Assembly: GCA_028285265.1 (NCBI GenBank) | Contig: JANQPX010000069.1 | Location: 62,001-126,000, forward strand | Source: Geminicoccaceae bacterium | Lineage (GTDB): Bacteria > Pseudomonadota > Alphaproteobacteria > Geminicoccales > Geminicoccaceae | Length of the DNA: 64,000 nt | Direction: 5' to 3' | The notes under the pieces: model-generated | What the model was told of the DNA's origin: nothing | What the model saw: the letters and a program-made list of their open reading frames with translations, nothing else | Databases searched by the model: none | Shown: piece by piece, positions 8,137-17,251 of the stretch | How the letters are laid out: each line of letters opens with the position of its first letter | Position numbering within the stretch: the stretch's first letter is position 1 | Position numbers and translations under genes: made by a program

Positions 8137-9246
8137 ATGAAGACGGCATCAGGACTTCTTGAACGTTGCTCGCGCTACCTCAGTGTCTGGCGTTGGCTGG
8201 TTGCTTGGAATGTGTATGCCGAACCAGTGTTGTTTATTCTTGCAGTTTTATCTGGCATCGCTGGCCGTTTGGGTGCTCTCGTAGGGTTTGCTCTTTCGGT
8301 CAAAGCTGCCGCGTTTATCCTCGAGCCTGATTTGGTCTTTGATTTCCTTTTGCCTTATCTACCCAGTGAGAGGCTGAATCAACTTATCCTATTAATTATG
8401 ATACCAGGCCTCGCCTTTTGCGCCGGAGCCCTGTCCCAGGTTTTTCATAATGCACTGGTCCTGCGTCTCAGGACTCTCATCGTCGAACCACTTGTGATTG
8501 AAGCCGCAGAATTGAGGCTCTCGGTCTTGCCTCCTGAAGGCCTCGGTGAACGCCAGCCAGTATCACAAGTTGCTGTGGAAATGCGGAGTGAACACGGCAA
8601 GTTGGTCACCATTGAGACCATGTTGATCAAGCTGATCGTAACCTGCGCGGTGGTGATGATTGCGCTTCTGGGAGGTCTCTTGATCAATTGGTTCCTCATG
8701 AGCGTCATTGCCTCTATCGGCATTGTTTTTGCGCTGACGACGGCCGCTCTACGTCATTTACAGTCGCAAGACAGAACCTATCAACTTAAGAAGTTGAAGG
8801 AGACGGAACAGGTAAAAATGAAATCCCTGTCGGATGGGGGAGAAAGCTCGTTTGACGTCGGACAACGCAGAGAAATGATCGGGCTTGGGCTGTTTGAGCT
8901 TGTTGGTACGATGTCTCGTATCAAGAATGCCGATCATCAGTTCGACAATATCAGTAGTCTGATCTTAGACCTAGGACAGGCTGTTATCGTTGTGACATTC
9001 CTCATTTTGCTGATCGGCACCGACGCCTCGCAGATGTCCAGCCTCATTATCCTCGTTCTGATCTTCAGGTTCTTCATATCCTATTTGCAAACGCTTGCCT
9101 TGATCATCATTAAACTCGGATCTCTCTATCCATTTCTGGTCGAGCTGTGGCGCATGTTCAAGAAGCTTGAAGAACCAAGAGATGTTATGTCCAGGCGAGC
9201 TAGCAAAACCTCACGCTTTGCACTTGGTGACACGTCGGTCGATTGA
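8137..9246 (+). CDS. orphan ABC-transporter-like membrane protein without ATPase
   Basis: A 369-residue integral membrane protein. Hydrophobic spans are apparent near 28-50, 85-105, 165-200 (a hairpin pair) and 280-330, with a charged cytoplasmic segment between the pairs (about 215-255, RHLQSQDRTYQLKK onward). The order of two spans, long loop, two adjacent spans, loop and two spans resembles the membrane domain of type I ABC exporters such as peptidase- or protein-exporting HlyB relatives. It ends before any Walker A motif, and no nucleotide-binding protein is encoded nearby. It is monocistronic. It could be a stand-alone paralogue or need an ATPase in trans. The ABC-like reading is moderate; the function is unknown. 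Confidence 0.6.
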   Translation: MKTASGLLERCSRYLSVWRWLVAWNVYAEPVLFILAVLSGIAGRLGALVGFALSVKAAAFILEPDLVFDFLLPYLPSERLNQLILLIMIPGLAFCAGALSQVFHNALVLRLRTLIVEPLVIEAAELRLSVLPPEGLGERQPVSQVAVEMRSEHGKLVTIETMLIKLIVTCAVVMIALLGGLLINWFLMSVIASIGIVFALTTAALRHLQSQDRTYQLKKLKETEQVKMKSLSDGGESSFDVGQRREMIGLGLFELVGTMSRIKNADHQFDNISSLILDLGQAVIVVTFLILLIGTDASQMSSLIILVLIFRFFISYLQTLALIIIKLGSLYPFLVELWRMFKKLEEPRDVMSRRASKTSRFALGDTSVD

Positions 9247-10056
9247 ATGTGTTCAACCACTCATCGAGAATGACCTAGGGTAGGCTGGACGACGATATCG
9301 GGAGCCTCCTCGTGACAGCCCATCGTAGGCGGACATGTCGTTTGCTAACGATCGAAACTGGTTGTTACGAAAAAGGCTCTAGGGCCAAGCATGATCATCT
9401 TCAGCACTATTGAGAGCCAAATCTTTGTGCAGGTCTTGACCACAAGATATCAGGCAGACAGCTACATCACGTCATCTTGTGACTGTCGGTTCTGGTCGCT
9501 GGCGTAGCATTCAGGTGATAGCATCCAATTGAAAATATCAACTTATTAAGCAATTCAAGGTTGTTTTTTGGGTTGGTGAGGTTTACTTGTCTGGTGAAGG
9601 ATATCTTTCAGAAGGCATCATCTCAGGGATATCTCTCTGGGTCAGCAATCGCTGAGTCAGTGGAGGACTGAGCAGCCCTGTGCTGTCGGCTTTCCTGCTC
9701 CTTCGATGATGAAATCGATCGTTACGCCACGTGAATGGCGGATCTGTGTGCATGGCCCAAACAATTCGGGTTGGTGCGTCGACGGCTTAATCTGCGGGCG
9801 ATGACGAGGTCCTTTTGACAACCTGCATACTCTCCATCGATAGTCGGCCAGTTGACCCACTGCTGCTTCCTCCCAAGCTGTCTTTGTCTTGGATTGACCG
9901 GCTTTCAAAGGCCAGACCTACCGATATTCAACATCTCGACGTCTCAATGCATGGGGCGATCCTTGATTCGCTGCTCACTGAACGCGAGACCTGGCCTGAA
10001 TTGGCGTTCGACACTCAGGTCGTAGAGCCTTAGGCGCAAACAAAAGAGGAAATTTG
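9247..10056. other. interval with one possible coding remnant
   Basis: About 810 bp between the membrane protein and wecB. A plus-strand frame at 9815-10033 (72 codons, TTG start) has plausible codon use over its last 40 codons and ends 24 bp before wecB, but it has no ribosome site and no family I recognise. It may be a decayed gene end. The stretch at 9530-9600 is AT- and T-rich and may carry the wecB promoter. No JUMPstart or ops element was found. Confidence 0.35.
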
Positions 10057-11097
10057 ATGCGTTTTGTGACAATCGCCGGCGCCCGTCCACAATTCGTTAA
10101 GGTCGCCGTGGTTGCACGAGCGCTCGCCGACCTCGGTGATGTCGATCACCGGATCATTCACACAGGACAACATTATGACCACCGCATGTCCGCTCAATTC
10201 TTCGATGAGCTCGCCATTCCTGAGCCCGACCATAATCTCGGCATCGCTGGCGGGTCGCATGGTCAGATGACAGGTCGGATGATGGAGGCGATCGAAGGAA
10301 TCTTGTTGCAGGCGCCGCCTGATGCTGTGTTGATTTATGGCGACACCAACTCAACGCTTGCGGGCGGTCTTGCAGCAGCCAAGCTTCATCTTCCGGTTTA
10401 CCATGTCGAGGCAGGGCTTCGTTCTTTTAACCGACGCATGCCTGAAGAGGTGAACCGTGTCCTCTCTGATCATATCAGTGAGATACTGTTCTGCCCGACC
10501 ACGACAGCGGTCGATCACCTTGCTAAAGAAGGCATCACTGATGGTGTCCACCTCGTCGGTGATGTGATGTATGATGCGACGATCTTTGCGCGGGAAGCCG
10601 CACGCCAGCGATCGACGATTATGGGCGACCTCAATCTTGTAGATGGGAGCTACATCCTTCTCACCCTTCACCGAGCTGAGAACACTGATGATCCGTCGAG
10701 GTTGGCCGAGATCTGCCGCTACGTTGAGGAGCATGCCGGAACCAGCAAGCTTGTCTTTCCTGTGCATCCGCGAACGAGGCACGCTTTCCAACGCCAACGC
10801 CTAGAGATCAACGGCTGTCAGATGATTGAGCCGGTTGGCTATATCGATATGCACCGTTTAATCGCCGGAGCGTCAATGATAATGACGGATTCTGGCGGAC
10901 TGCAAAAAGAAGCCTACTTTCATCGTAAGCCCTGCCTGACCCTTCGCGACGAAACCGAGTGGGTCGAAACGATCGAAGCCGGTTGGAACCGGCTGTGGAC
11001 GTCACCGGGTTATGCGCCCCGACGCGAAATCGACGTGTATGGCGATGGTGATGCTGGCTTGAAGATCGCTCAAATCATACAGACGGCCCACTGCTAA
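10057..11097 (+). CDS. wecB: UDP-N-acetylglucosamine 2-epimerase, non-hydrolysing
   Basis: A 346-residue GT-B-fold epimerase that interconverts UDP-GlcNAc and UDP-ManNAc in the cytosol for surface polysaccharides. Motifs in order: GARPQFVK, IYGDTNSTLAG, HVEAGLRSFNRRMPEEVNR, LTLHRAEN, PVHPRTR and DSGGLQKEAYF, all intact. The ATG at 10057 follows AGAGGAAATTTG; the TTG just before it is less likely. Its last 23 bp overlap tail-to-tail with the minus-strand glycosyltransferase gene. No UDP-ManNAc dehydrogenase or other nucleotide-sugar gene is nearby, so its product probably feeds the adjacent glycan locus with help from genes elsewhere. Confidence 0.92.
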   Translation: MRFVTIAGARPQFVKVAVVARALADLGDVDHRIIHTGQHYDHRMSAQFFDELAIPEPDHNLGIAGGSHGQMTGRMMEAIEGILLQAPPDAVLIYGDTNSTLAGGLAAAKLHLPVYHVEAGLRSFNRRMPEEVNRVLSDHISEILFCPTTTAVDHLAKEGITDGVHLVGDVMYDATIFAREAARQRSTIMGDLNLVDGSYILLTLHRAENTDDPSRLAEICRYVEEHAGTSKLVFPVHPRTRHAFQRQRLEINGCQMIEPVGYIDMHRLIAGASMIMTDSGGLQKEAYFHRKPCLTLRDETEWVETIEAGWNRLWTSPGYAPRREIDVYGDGDAGLKIAQIIQTAHC

Positions 11098-12382
11098 GTA
11101 ACGGTGCGCCGCGCCTAACGCTTGGTGATCTGTGGTCGACGTCGTCAGTAGGCAGCCCACTAAGGGCTTGATAGAGCGCCACGAGGTTCTTTTTCTGCGT
11201 GGTCCATCCATGACTTGATTCAAGAGACCGAATGAGCGTGGGCGTCGGTCGGAAGCGTTCGGGTTCGCTGAGGACCCGTCGAACAGCCTCACTGATCGCT
11301 GCTGGGTCGGTCTCATCTGCGATCAGGCCAGCTCCCGTCATGGCCACCATCCGCTCGAGCTCGACCAGTCTTGAAGCGACGACTGGCAGACCTGAAAGTA
11401 AGCTCTGAAGAAGTTTGTTGGGAAAACAGAACATATGGTTGAGACAGGTGTTCCGCAGAAGAATTAAGGAGACGTCAGCGGATGCGATGTAGGCGCCCAC
11501 ACCTTCTGGCGAAACGGGATCGACGATGTGCAGTCTCTGGCGCACACCCAGCTTCTCCGCCAGTTCGGTCGTTCGCTTCAGCGTCGCCTCCTGGCGTGGG
11601 CCGAGCACGGCTAGCTGAAGGTCAGGAAGATAGACAAGCGTTCTAATTGCTTGGTCGATCCCGCGGCCGGGTACCAAGCCGCCGACATAGAGGGCGAGCG
11701 GTTGGTCCGGTAGGAGACCGAGGTCGGCGCGAAGGTCAGAGGGCGCGGCAACCGCACGCGTCATGGGCGCGTTGAGAATAACGATGGGTGTTGGGATACG
11801 GTAACGTTCAGCCAAATAGCGCGCGATGCTGTCGCTCACCGTGATAACGGCGTCGCATTGACCGATTAGTAAGCGCTCAGCAACGCTGCGATAGGTCTTT
11901 TCGAAGCGGACCATTGGAAGATTGCGATCCGTCTCCAGCTCATGTGCGTCGTAAACGAGCTTCGCTTTCGCTCGCTTGGCGCCGAGCCATCCCGCCAGAA
12001 GCGTATCCAGATCATGGGCATGGACGACATCGGGCTCAATCGCTTTGATCACGCGCGTATAGGCTCGTGCATAAGCAAAGAGATGACGTATGCTGGGCGT
12101 TACCACATGCCGACCAACATGAAAGACGATTGCCTTGAGAAGAACGGCTAAACGTTCCTTAAGGGCGCCCTGATCGCTTTCGGCACGGAGTGTCTTTCTA
12201 ATCTCCGAGACTTTGAGAATGCGGCGATAGTCGACGCCGGCGACCCGTTCCTCTTCAGCTGCATCTTCGCCTGAGGTCGCAAGCACGACCACCTCATGGC
12301 CCGCTTCGGCTAGAGCTTCGGCTTCGCGTCTTATACGTGCGTCGAAGACGCAGGGATTGTTGGCGAGCATGACGATTTTCAT
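11075..12382 (-). CDS. GT4-family glycosyltransferase
   Basis: A 435-residue GT-B enzyme. The N-terminal domain starts MKIVMLANNPCVFDARIRREAEALAEAGHEV, the usual acceptor-side motif, with HAHDLDTLLAG and YDAHELETD. The C-terminal nucleotide-sugar domain has YVGGLVPGRGIDQAI and the FPNKLLQSLLSGLPVVASRL segment that carries the E/S-x7-E-like site, in the diverged form KLLQSLLSGLPVV. It is the last gene of the nine-gene minus-strand run; its ATG overlaps the preceding stop (ATGA). It would add a sugar to the locus glycan in the cytoplasm. Donor and acceptor unknown. Confidence 0.88.
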   Translation of the reverse strand: MKIVMLANNPCVFDARIRREAEALAEAGHEVVVLATSGEDAAEEERVAGVDYRRILKVSEIRKTLRAESDQGALKERLAVLLKAIVFHVGRHVVTPSIRHLFAYARAYTRVIKAIEPDVVHAHDLDTLLAGWLGAKRAKAKLVYDAHELETDRNLPMVRFEKTYRSVAERLLIGQCDAVITVSDSIARYLAERYRIPTPIVILNAPMTRAVAAPSDLRADLGLLPDQPLALYVGGLVPGRGIDQAIRTLVYLPDLQLAVLGPRQEATLKRTTELAEKLGVRQRLHIVDPVSPEGVGAYIASADVSLILLRNTCLNHMFCFPNKLLQSLLSGLPVVASRLVELERMVAMTGAGLIADETDPAAISEAVRRVLSEPERFRPTPTLIRSLESSHGWTTQKKNLVALYQALSGLPTDDVDHRSPSVRRGAPLLSSGPSV

Positions 12383-15030
12383 GCGACCGCCTGGACCGGT
12401 AGGGGCCGTGGTCGCCCAGGAAGTAGTTGAAGGATATGTTCTGTTTGGCTGTCATCTGGATGCCAATAAACTATCTTCAGATCTGCAATACTGTGTTTAG
12501 ACAGAAGGCAAGGGCAATTATCCTGGCTCACTAAGTGAACGTCGCTCAGTAGGCGCTGGCGCTGAACTGCGGCCTCGACTGTAGTGAACCAGACTCCAGA
12601 AAGCCTCTCTCTTTTGAACAGTTCCTCCAGCGGTTCCTGATTGAGATCGGGATGAGTCCCAACGATCGCGTGACCACCATTTTCGAGTCTCTGACGAAAC
12701 GCCTCGATTCGCTGATCGAAGTAGGCGAGGTTCTGATCGTCTGTTCCGCCCTCGAGTGGAAAGTGAAGAGGGGTTAGGATCAGGCACTCTGACCTGTAGT
12801 CTAAGGATCCGTTGCCACTATCGTTGGGCAGCCAAGCCGGGCGCGCTGTTGGCAATTCCGTGGCATGAAACTCGCCATAAGCCGCCTGTCGTTCAGATAG
12901 AGAAACAGATGTGCTGTCGCCCTCCCAGTACGAAGAAGTAGGTGCCGAGTGATGTGTGACGCCTACGCCCTTAACGACCTCGTCGGTAGCTTCGATATGC
13001 TTCGCTTGTGCCTGTGCATAGCTACTTAAGAGTGGCGCGAAACGCTTCTCGTCTGGATCATCCCGTCGAAAGTACCAGGTCCCGAATGCGGCGTTGGCAA
13101 GCCGCGATTGCAGGGCGACGAGCTCCCGAAGTCGAGCAGCTCCGATCGGTCGATCGACGTCATAGCGAAGCGAGCATGCTGAGGTGAATGGAGCCGGCCA
13201 GGGGGAAAGTTGTAGGAGCGGTCGGCCCCGCCGATGCAGCATGACCGCGAATAACCGTCGCCATAAGCGCTCGAGCCCTGCGACAGCGCCATCGTAAGCG
13301 TCGTCAATCAAGACCCGCTGGTGCGACGGTTTCGACGGCGCTGCGTGTAGGGTTTTCCAGACATCGAGTAGCGAACGCGAAACCAGACGACGGTTGAGAT
13401 CGACAATATTCCCTTTGAATTGGTCGTCACCTTCGGGATCGTCAAAGACACACCAGTCAATGACCTCAGTCTCTTCGGTTTCGTTCAGGAAGCCATCTGG
13501 CAGTGCGCCATCTCCCTCGAGGCGCCACCAAGATATCAGCATCGGTGAGTAGAGAATTGATGCCCTACCGGGGACAACCCGAATCAGGCCGTTCTCCTCA
13601 TGATGCCATTCAGGACTAGCCAGAATCGCAGCAACCCGTTCATGCCGATCTTGTTCACCAAGCTGCCGCGCTGCCAGGCCAAGGGCAGTCAGTCGAAGGC
13701 CATTTCGACAATGTGGTTCGGCATGATCAAGCAACCCCTTTATACGCTTGATGCCTTCTAAGCCGTGGGCACGCCGGGCTTCTGAAACCAGCACGGCCGG
13801 ATAGAGTAGCCCTTTACGTCGCCTTTCAGTCGGTAAGTCAGTGGCGGGATAAGTGTCAGGGGAACGAAGGGGCCTTGCCTGAACGAGAACTTGGTCAAAC
13901 CAGTAATGGATTATGGCGTCCCGCTCAGCGATAGTGGCGGCTTCAGGAGGGTACTTTGTTTTCGGGACTTCCTCTGGCCAACGACGCCAAAGTGCCTTGA
14001 AGACCCGCTCAAGCAGCTTGTCCTCGCGGCCTGGAGCGATCCCAAGCAATTGAAGGCTGACTGCCCATTCCAAGAACTCCCCGGTTGGCAGCGGATCGTT
14101 GCGCTTTAGTAATCGATCTTGCAACCAAAAAGCATAGGCTTGCGTCCGTTCTCTTGAGGACGACAAGCGGTTGGCTCGGGGCCGAAAGCGCGAGCGTCGC
14201 CGAGTGGGCAGTTCGAGTGTTTCATCGTCGCCAGGTAGGGTCAGGGTGACCTTGCCATCACGCGACGTCAGCTGCCTGTCTGCTCGGTTGATCTGCCAAA
14301 TGTCGACGTGTTCAGGCGCTAATCCGACGTCGTGGACGTCGCCATCGGTGAGCACGGCAACGACTGATGGTGGTAGCACCTCGCCTGATGTGGCAAGCAT
14401 GATTTGTGGCAGTCTGAGCGCGCTGAGAAGATGTCGATATGCACGGTCTTCTTCCCTTGAACCTTTTGGCAGCAGAATGGCAATTTCCGCGGTAGGACTC
14501 CGGACCGTCGTCGTCTGAGACGGCGGCTCTGACATGACTCGAGCTGGGATCCCGGTGAGATAGCTGCCTTCGTTGAAGGATTTACCCGTAACCGTCGCGC
14601 CGGCGGCGACAAAAGATGTTGCACCTAAAGTAGCACCTGGCAGGATTCGAACATCAGCGGAGATGAGGACATTGTCGCCGATCTCGACTGCCTTGTAGTC
14701 ATAGCCTCGTTCGAAGAACGCACGCGGATCCTGGCGATCGACGTCGTGATTTGCTGAATGCACAAAGACACGCGGGCCAATTCGTGCATGGCGGCCGATG
14801 CGAATGCCGCCACTGCCATAGAAAAGACCGCCAAGGTTGATCCGGGCATCGTCTTCGATGACAATGCGTTCTGGAAAGGCAAAGTGGCAGCCGGCTTCAA
14901 TGCGCACACCTTCCCCGAGACGTAGAAAGAAGGGTCTATAAGCTTGCTGACGATCGGTAATTCCCTTCTCGCCCGGGAGATCGGCGAAGCGAGATTGGAC
15001 ATGCTCCCAGTCGGTTGCATCGTTATGCAT
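12379..15030 (-). CDS. hexapeptide acyltransferase fused to a NodB-like domain
   Basis: An 883-residue multidomain protein. Residues about 40-175 are a left-handed beta-helix acyltransferase: HARIGPRVFVHSANHD, VEIGDNVLISADVRILPGATLG and YLTGIPARV, as in maltose/galactoside O-acetyltransferases. Residues about 180-600 form a large mostly unassigned region. Residues about 615-860 look like a polysaccharide-deacetylase domain: RYDVDRP (622-628) with the paired aspartates, and VTHHSAP (about 691-697) for the metal histidine. It overlaps its upstream neighbour by 8 bp and the next gene by ATGA. No signal peptide is seen, so it probably works on a cytoplasmic lipid-linked glycan or nucleotide sugar. 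O-acetylation plus N-deacetylation is inference. Confidence 0.75.
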   Translation of the reverse strand: MHNDATDWEHVQSRFADLPGEKGITDRQQAYRPFFLRLGEGVRIEAGCHFAFPERIVIEDDARINLGGLFYGSGGIRIGRHARIGPRVFVHSANHDVDRQDPRAFFERGYDYKAVEIGDNVLISADVRILPGATLGATSFVAAGATVTGKSFNEGSYLTGIPARVMSEPPSQTTTVRSPTAEIAILLPKGSREEDRAYRHLLSALRLPQIMLATSGEVLPPSVVAVLTDGDVHDVGLAPEHVDIWQINRADRQLTSRDGKVTLTLPGDDETLELPTRRRSRFRPRANRLSSSRERTQAYAFWLQDRLLKRNDPLPTGEFLEWAVSLQLLGIAPGREDKLLERVFKALWRRWPEEVPKTKYPPEAATIAERDAIIHYWFDQVLVQARPLRSPDTYPATDLPTERRRKGLLYPAVLVSEARRAHGLEGIKRIKGLLDHAEPHCRNGLRLTALGLAARQLGEQDRHERVAAILASPEWHHEENGLIRVVPGRASILYSPMLISWWRLEGDGALPDGFLNETEETEVIDWCVFDDPEGDDQFKGNIVDLNRRLVSRSLLDVWKTLHAAPSKPSHQRVLIDDAYDGAVAGLERLWRRLFAVMLHRRGRPLLQLSPWPAPFTSACSLRYDVDRPIGAARLRELVALQSRLANAAFGTWYFRRDDPDEKRFAPLLSSYAQAQAKHIEATDEVVKGVGVTHHSAPTSSYWEGDSTSVSLSERQAAYGEFHATELPTARPAWLPNDSGNGSLDYRSECLILTPLHFPLEGGTDDQNLAYFDQRIEAFRQRLENGGHAIVGTHPDLNQEPLEELFKRERLSGVWFTTVEAAVQRQRLLSDVHLVSQDNCPCLLSKHSIADLKIVYWHPDDSQTEHILQLLPGRPRPLPVQAVA

Positions 15031-15922
15031 AGCCCAGTTGCTCCATCATCGGACCGGCATGACGCCAGAACATCGAGCTGATCTCATGATCCCAGTCCGG
15101 CCACGGAGGAAGCACGTGACTTCGGCGTGCATTGATTTTCTGCGTGAAGAGACGCTCGACGGGTTTTGGCAGCGGTCCTTCAAGGCCTAAGAAAGAACGC
15201 AGCCGTGCATATTCGTCGCCGAGACGATTTCGGAAATCTTCGAAGCGAACTTCCAGGACGTCGTTCTTAGGCCAGACGGTCAGGCCATCGAGGATAAGAC
15301 GATTGGTTTCGCTCCAGAGCCAGGCATTTTTCTCGATGGGATGAAGCTCCTCCCAATCGTCGAAAAGGGCATCGTCATCACAAGGGCAAAGACGGCCAAG
15401 AGCGATATAGCGCTCAAGCTCTGAGAGTCGGCGCGTCGGGTCAGACCAGCCGATTGGCGCTGGATCGGGCGTTTCAGCCGTGTAGCAGGAGCGAACGAAG
15501 TCACGACCGTCGCGATGTAGGAAGATGAGCTTTGCGCCGGGAAAAAATTCCGCCAAAGCTTTCACAAAGGGTGCATAGTTGTAGGCGATATCGCCAAAGA
15601 GTCGATCGCCTCGCTCAAGACGAAGTGGTGCCATGGCCGAGCGGGTTCTTTCCACGATCCCATAGGCTTGAGCAGGATGGTGATAGGCGTGCTTGTTCTG
15701 CAGAGTGAGGAATGGCAGCTGTTGGTCGCCGGCGCATTCACCGGCGCGCACCTTGCCTTCATGTAATGCGGTGACATCGGGTTCTGCGTTAAGTAGGTTT
15801 GACAACATCATTGTGCCGCAGCGCCCGGAGCCGACACCGAAGAAGAGTCCCTCACCAGAGGCGTCTAGGCGATGTATGGCTGATTGCGATATTGAACCAT
15901 GCTGGCAGGTATCGATGGCCAT
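15023..15922 (-). CDS. sulfotransferase-family protein
   Basis: A 299-residue cytoplasmic protein of the PAPS-dependent sulfotransferase superfamily. The 5'-phosphosulfate loop appears as GVGSGRCGTMMLSNLL (about 28-43), and the 3'-phosphate motif as FLHRDGRDFVRSCY (about 140-153, RxxRDxxxS). It would transfer sulfate from PAPS to a hydroxyl or amine of the glycan made by this locus. It starts 3 nt after the ACP-SGNH gene stop and overlaps the following gene. Acceptor unknown. It is diverged from the second sulfotransferase at 22431-23435, so the two are not a recent duplication. Confidence 0.87.
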   Translation of the reverse strand: MAIDTCQHGSISQSAIHRLDASGEGLFFGVGSGRCGTMMLSNLLNAEPDVTALHEGKVRAGECAGDQQLPFLTLQNKHAYHHPAQAYGIVERTRSAMAPLRLERGDRLFGDIAYNYAPFVKALAEFFPGAKLIFLHRDGRDFVRSCYTAETPDPAPIGWSDPTRRLSELERYIALGRLCPCDDDALFDDWEELHPIEKNAWLWSETNRLILDGLTVWPKNDVLEVRFEDFRNRLGDEYARLRSFLGLEGPLPKPVERLFTQKINARRSHVLPPWPDWDHEISSMFWRHAGPMMEQLGYA

Positions 15923-15925
15923 CGT

Positions 15926-17251
15926 CTACCTGTCGACATTCCCGAGTTGATCGAGAGCGCCGCTGATAGCATGCTCGGTAAAGGTCTCGCGCTTTTGTGT
16001 GATGTGGGCGGGATCGCGAAAGTCATTATCGGTAATTCCCGCTTGGCCCACTGCGTCAATGAATGGAACGTCCATCTCAGCTCGGAAGGCCTTCAGAATA
16101 GCCTCTGTTCGGCTGCCTACCTGTCCGATGGTCTCGAGATAAGCCAAAAGCTCAGAGTGTAGCGGCAAATTTAAGAAACCAAGCGAAAGCTTCCGTTTAG
16201 AACAATAAAGAACGATCTCCCGCAGGAGCTGTTCGTTAATTTCAAGGCTCTGCTTGTAATTGTCGAGCGCATGATTATAGAAGCGCAGAATCGAGTCCTC
16301 GTCTCGGTATTTGTCCGCGTTCCAAGGCGCTAGGGTAGGGTAGAGATAGGGCTCATAGTGGAGGGCCTCGAGGGAGCGACCTTTTAGATAGCGTTCAATC
16401 CAAACGTCGAGGCTGATTGATGGTGTCATCATCTCGGAGGTGACCGCGTAGCCATGACATTTTAATATTCGATCCATCTTTGGCGCGGCAAACGGGAAAC
16501 GCTGATGGGTCGCAGCGCGCCTGAACTCCGCCTCTCCGCATCCACCTAGAATGATCGGCGACCAGCCAATGAGGATCATGGCATTGTCGACCGCTTTAAT
16601 GACCTCGAGTAGCTGCAGCGTCTCTGCCACCACCAGACCACTAATCGACAGGTTATACCATTCGGCATTCTCGTCGCCTGATAGCCGACGCAACATGTCA
16701 CGCCCATCGCTCGGTGACACGAAGCCCTCACGCGTCGAGCTGCCAGACAAGACGATCACCTTCAACACATCAGATGGTGCTTGCTTCATGCGATGGATTT
16801 GGCAACAAGCATGGGCAACGTCGTCGTGGGGCAGGTCGAGTCTGGCGTTGCGTAAGATGCGCTGAATGTGGCCAAGCTGGAACATTTGCGCGGCTTCAGA
16901 ATCGGAGAATGTGACGCTAAAGGCATCCTCTAGGGTCAGGACAAAGCCCAAGAAACTCTGGGAATCCCAGCCGTCCACGTCGTCCATGTCAGTATCAGGC
17001 GTGAGTCGGTCTCGATGGGCATCCCCGAAATATCCGCAGAACAAGTCAACCAGCTCTGGATCGAGCGCGGCATTGGGCGATGCTTTGGGTTTGGGCGTCG
17101 GCTTTGGTGACTGTTCAAGAATCGTGTCGACCTCGGCGCCGACCTTTTCTAACGCGGGCTTGGGCGCTTTCCCAGGAGCCGGCCAGACCATGATCCGGGC
17201 TTGATCCATGGCACGACGTAAGCGGTTTGTGATCCCATCGGAAAGGCTCAT
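15926..17251 (-). CDS. acyl carrier domain fused to an SGNH hydrolase
   Basis: A 441-residue fusion. After a Pro/Lys-rich linker (about 27-58) comes an acyl-carrier domain (64-135): DVDGWDSQSFLGFVLTLEDAF places Ser97 at the phosphopantetheine site (DSQ rather than DSL). Residues about 160-435 look like an SGNH/GDSL hydrolase: VIVLSGSSTREG (block I, Ser171/172) and DFRDPAHIT near the C-terminus (the D-x-x-H block). No signal peptide or membrane span. The start at 17251 shares one base with the upstream stop (TAATG), so it is translationally coupled to the amino acid:[carrier protein] ligase-like gene, which points to this carrier as that enzyme's partner. In Dlt systems carrier and SGNH protein are separate; their fusion here is unusual. 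Confidence 0.75.
   Translation of the reverse strand: MSLSDGITNRLRRAMDQARIMVWPAPGKAPKPALEKVGAEVDTILEQSPKPTPKPKASPNAALDPELVDLFCGYFGDAHRDRLTPDTDMDDVDGWDSQSFLGFVLTLEDAFSVTFSDSEAAQMFQLGHIQRILRNARLDLPHDDVAHACCQIHRMKQAPSDVLKVIVLSGSSTREGFVSPSDGRDMLRRLSGDENAEWYNLSISGLVVAETLQLLEVIKAVDNAMILIGWSPIILGGCGEAEFRRAATHQRFPFAAPKMDRILKCHGYAVTSEMMTPSISLDVWIERYLKGRSLEALHYEPYLYPTLAPWNADKYRDEDSILRFYNHALDNYKQSLEINEQLLREIVLYCSKRKLSLGFLNLPLHSELLAYLETIGQVGSRTEAILKAFRAEMDVPFIDAVGQAGITDNDFRDPAHITQKRETFTEHAISGALDQLGNVDR

Noticed and set aside
9815..10033. 72-codon frame just before wecB
   Set aside because: Codon use is plausible but the start is TTG without a ribosome site and no family is recognised; kept only as a note on the interval.
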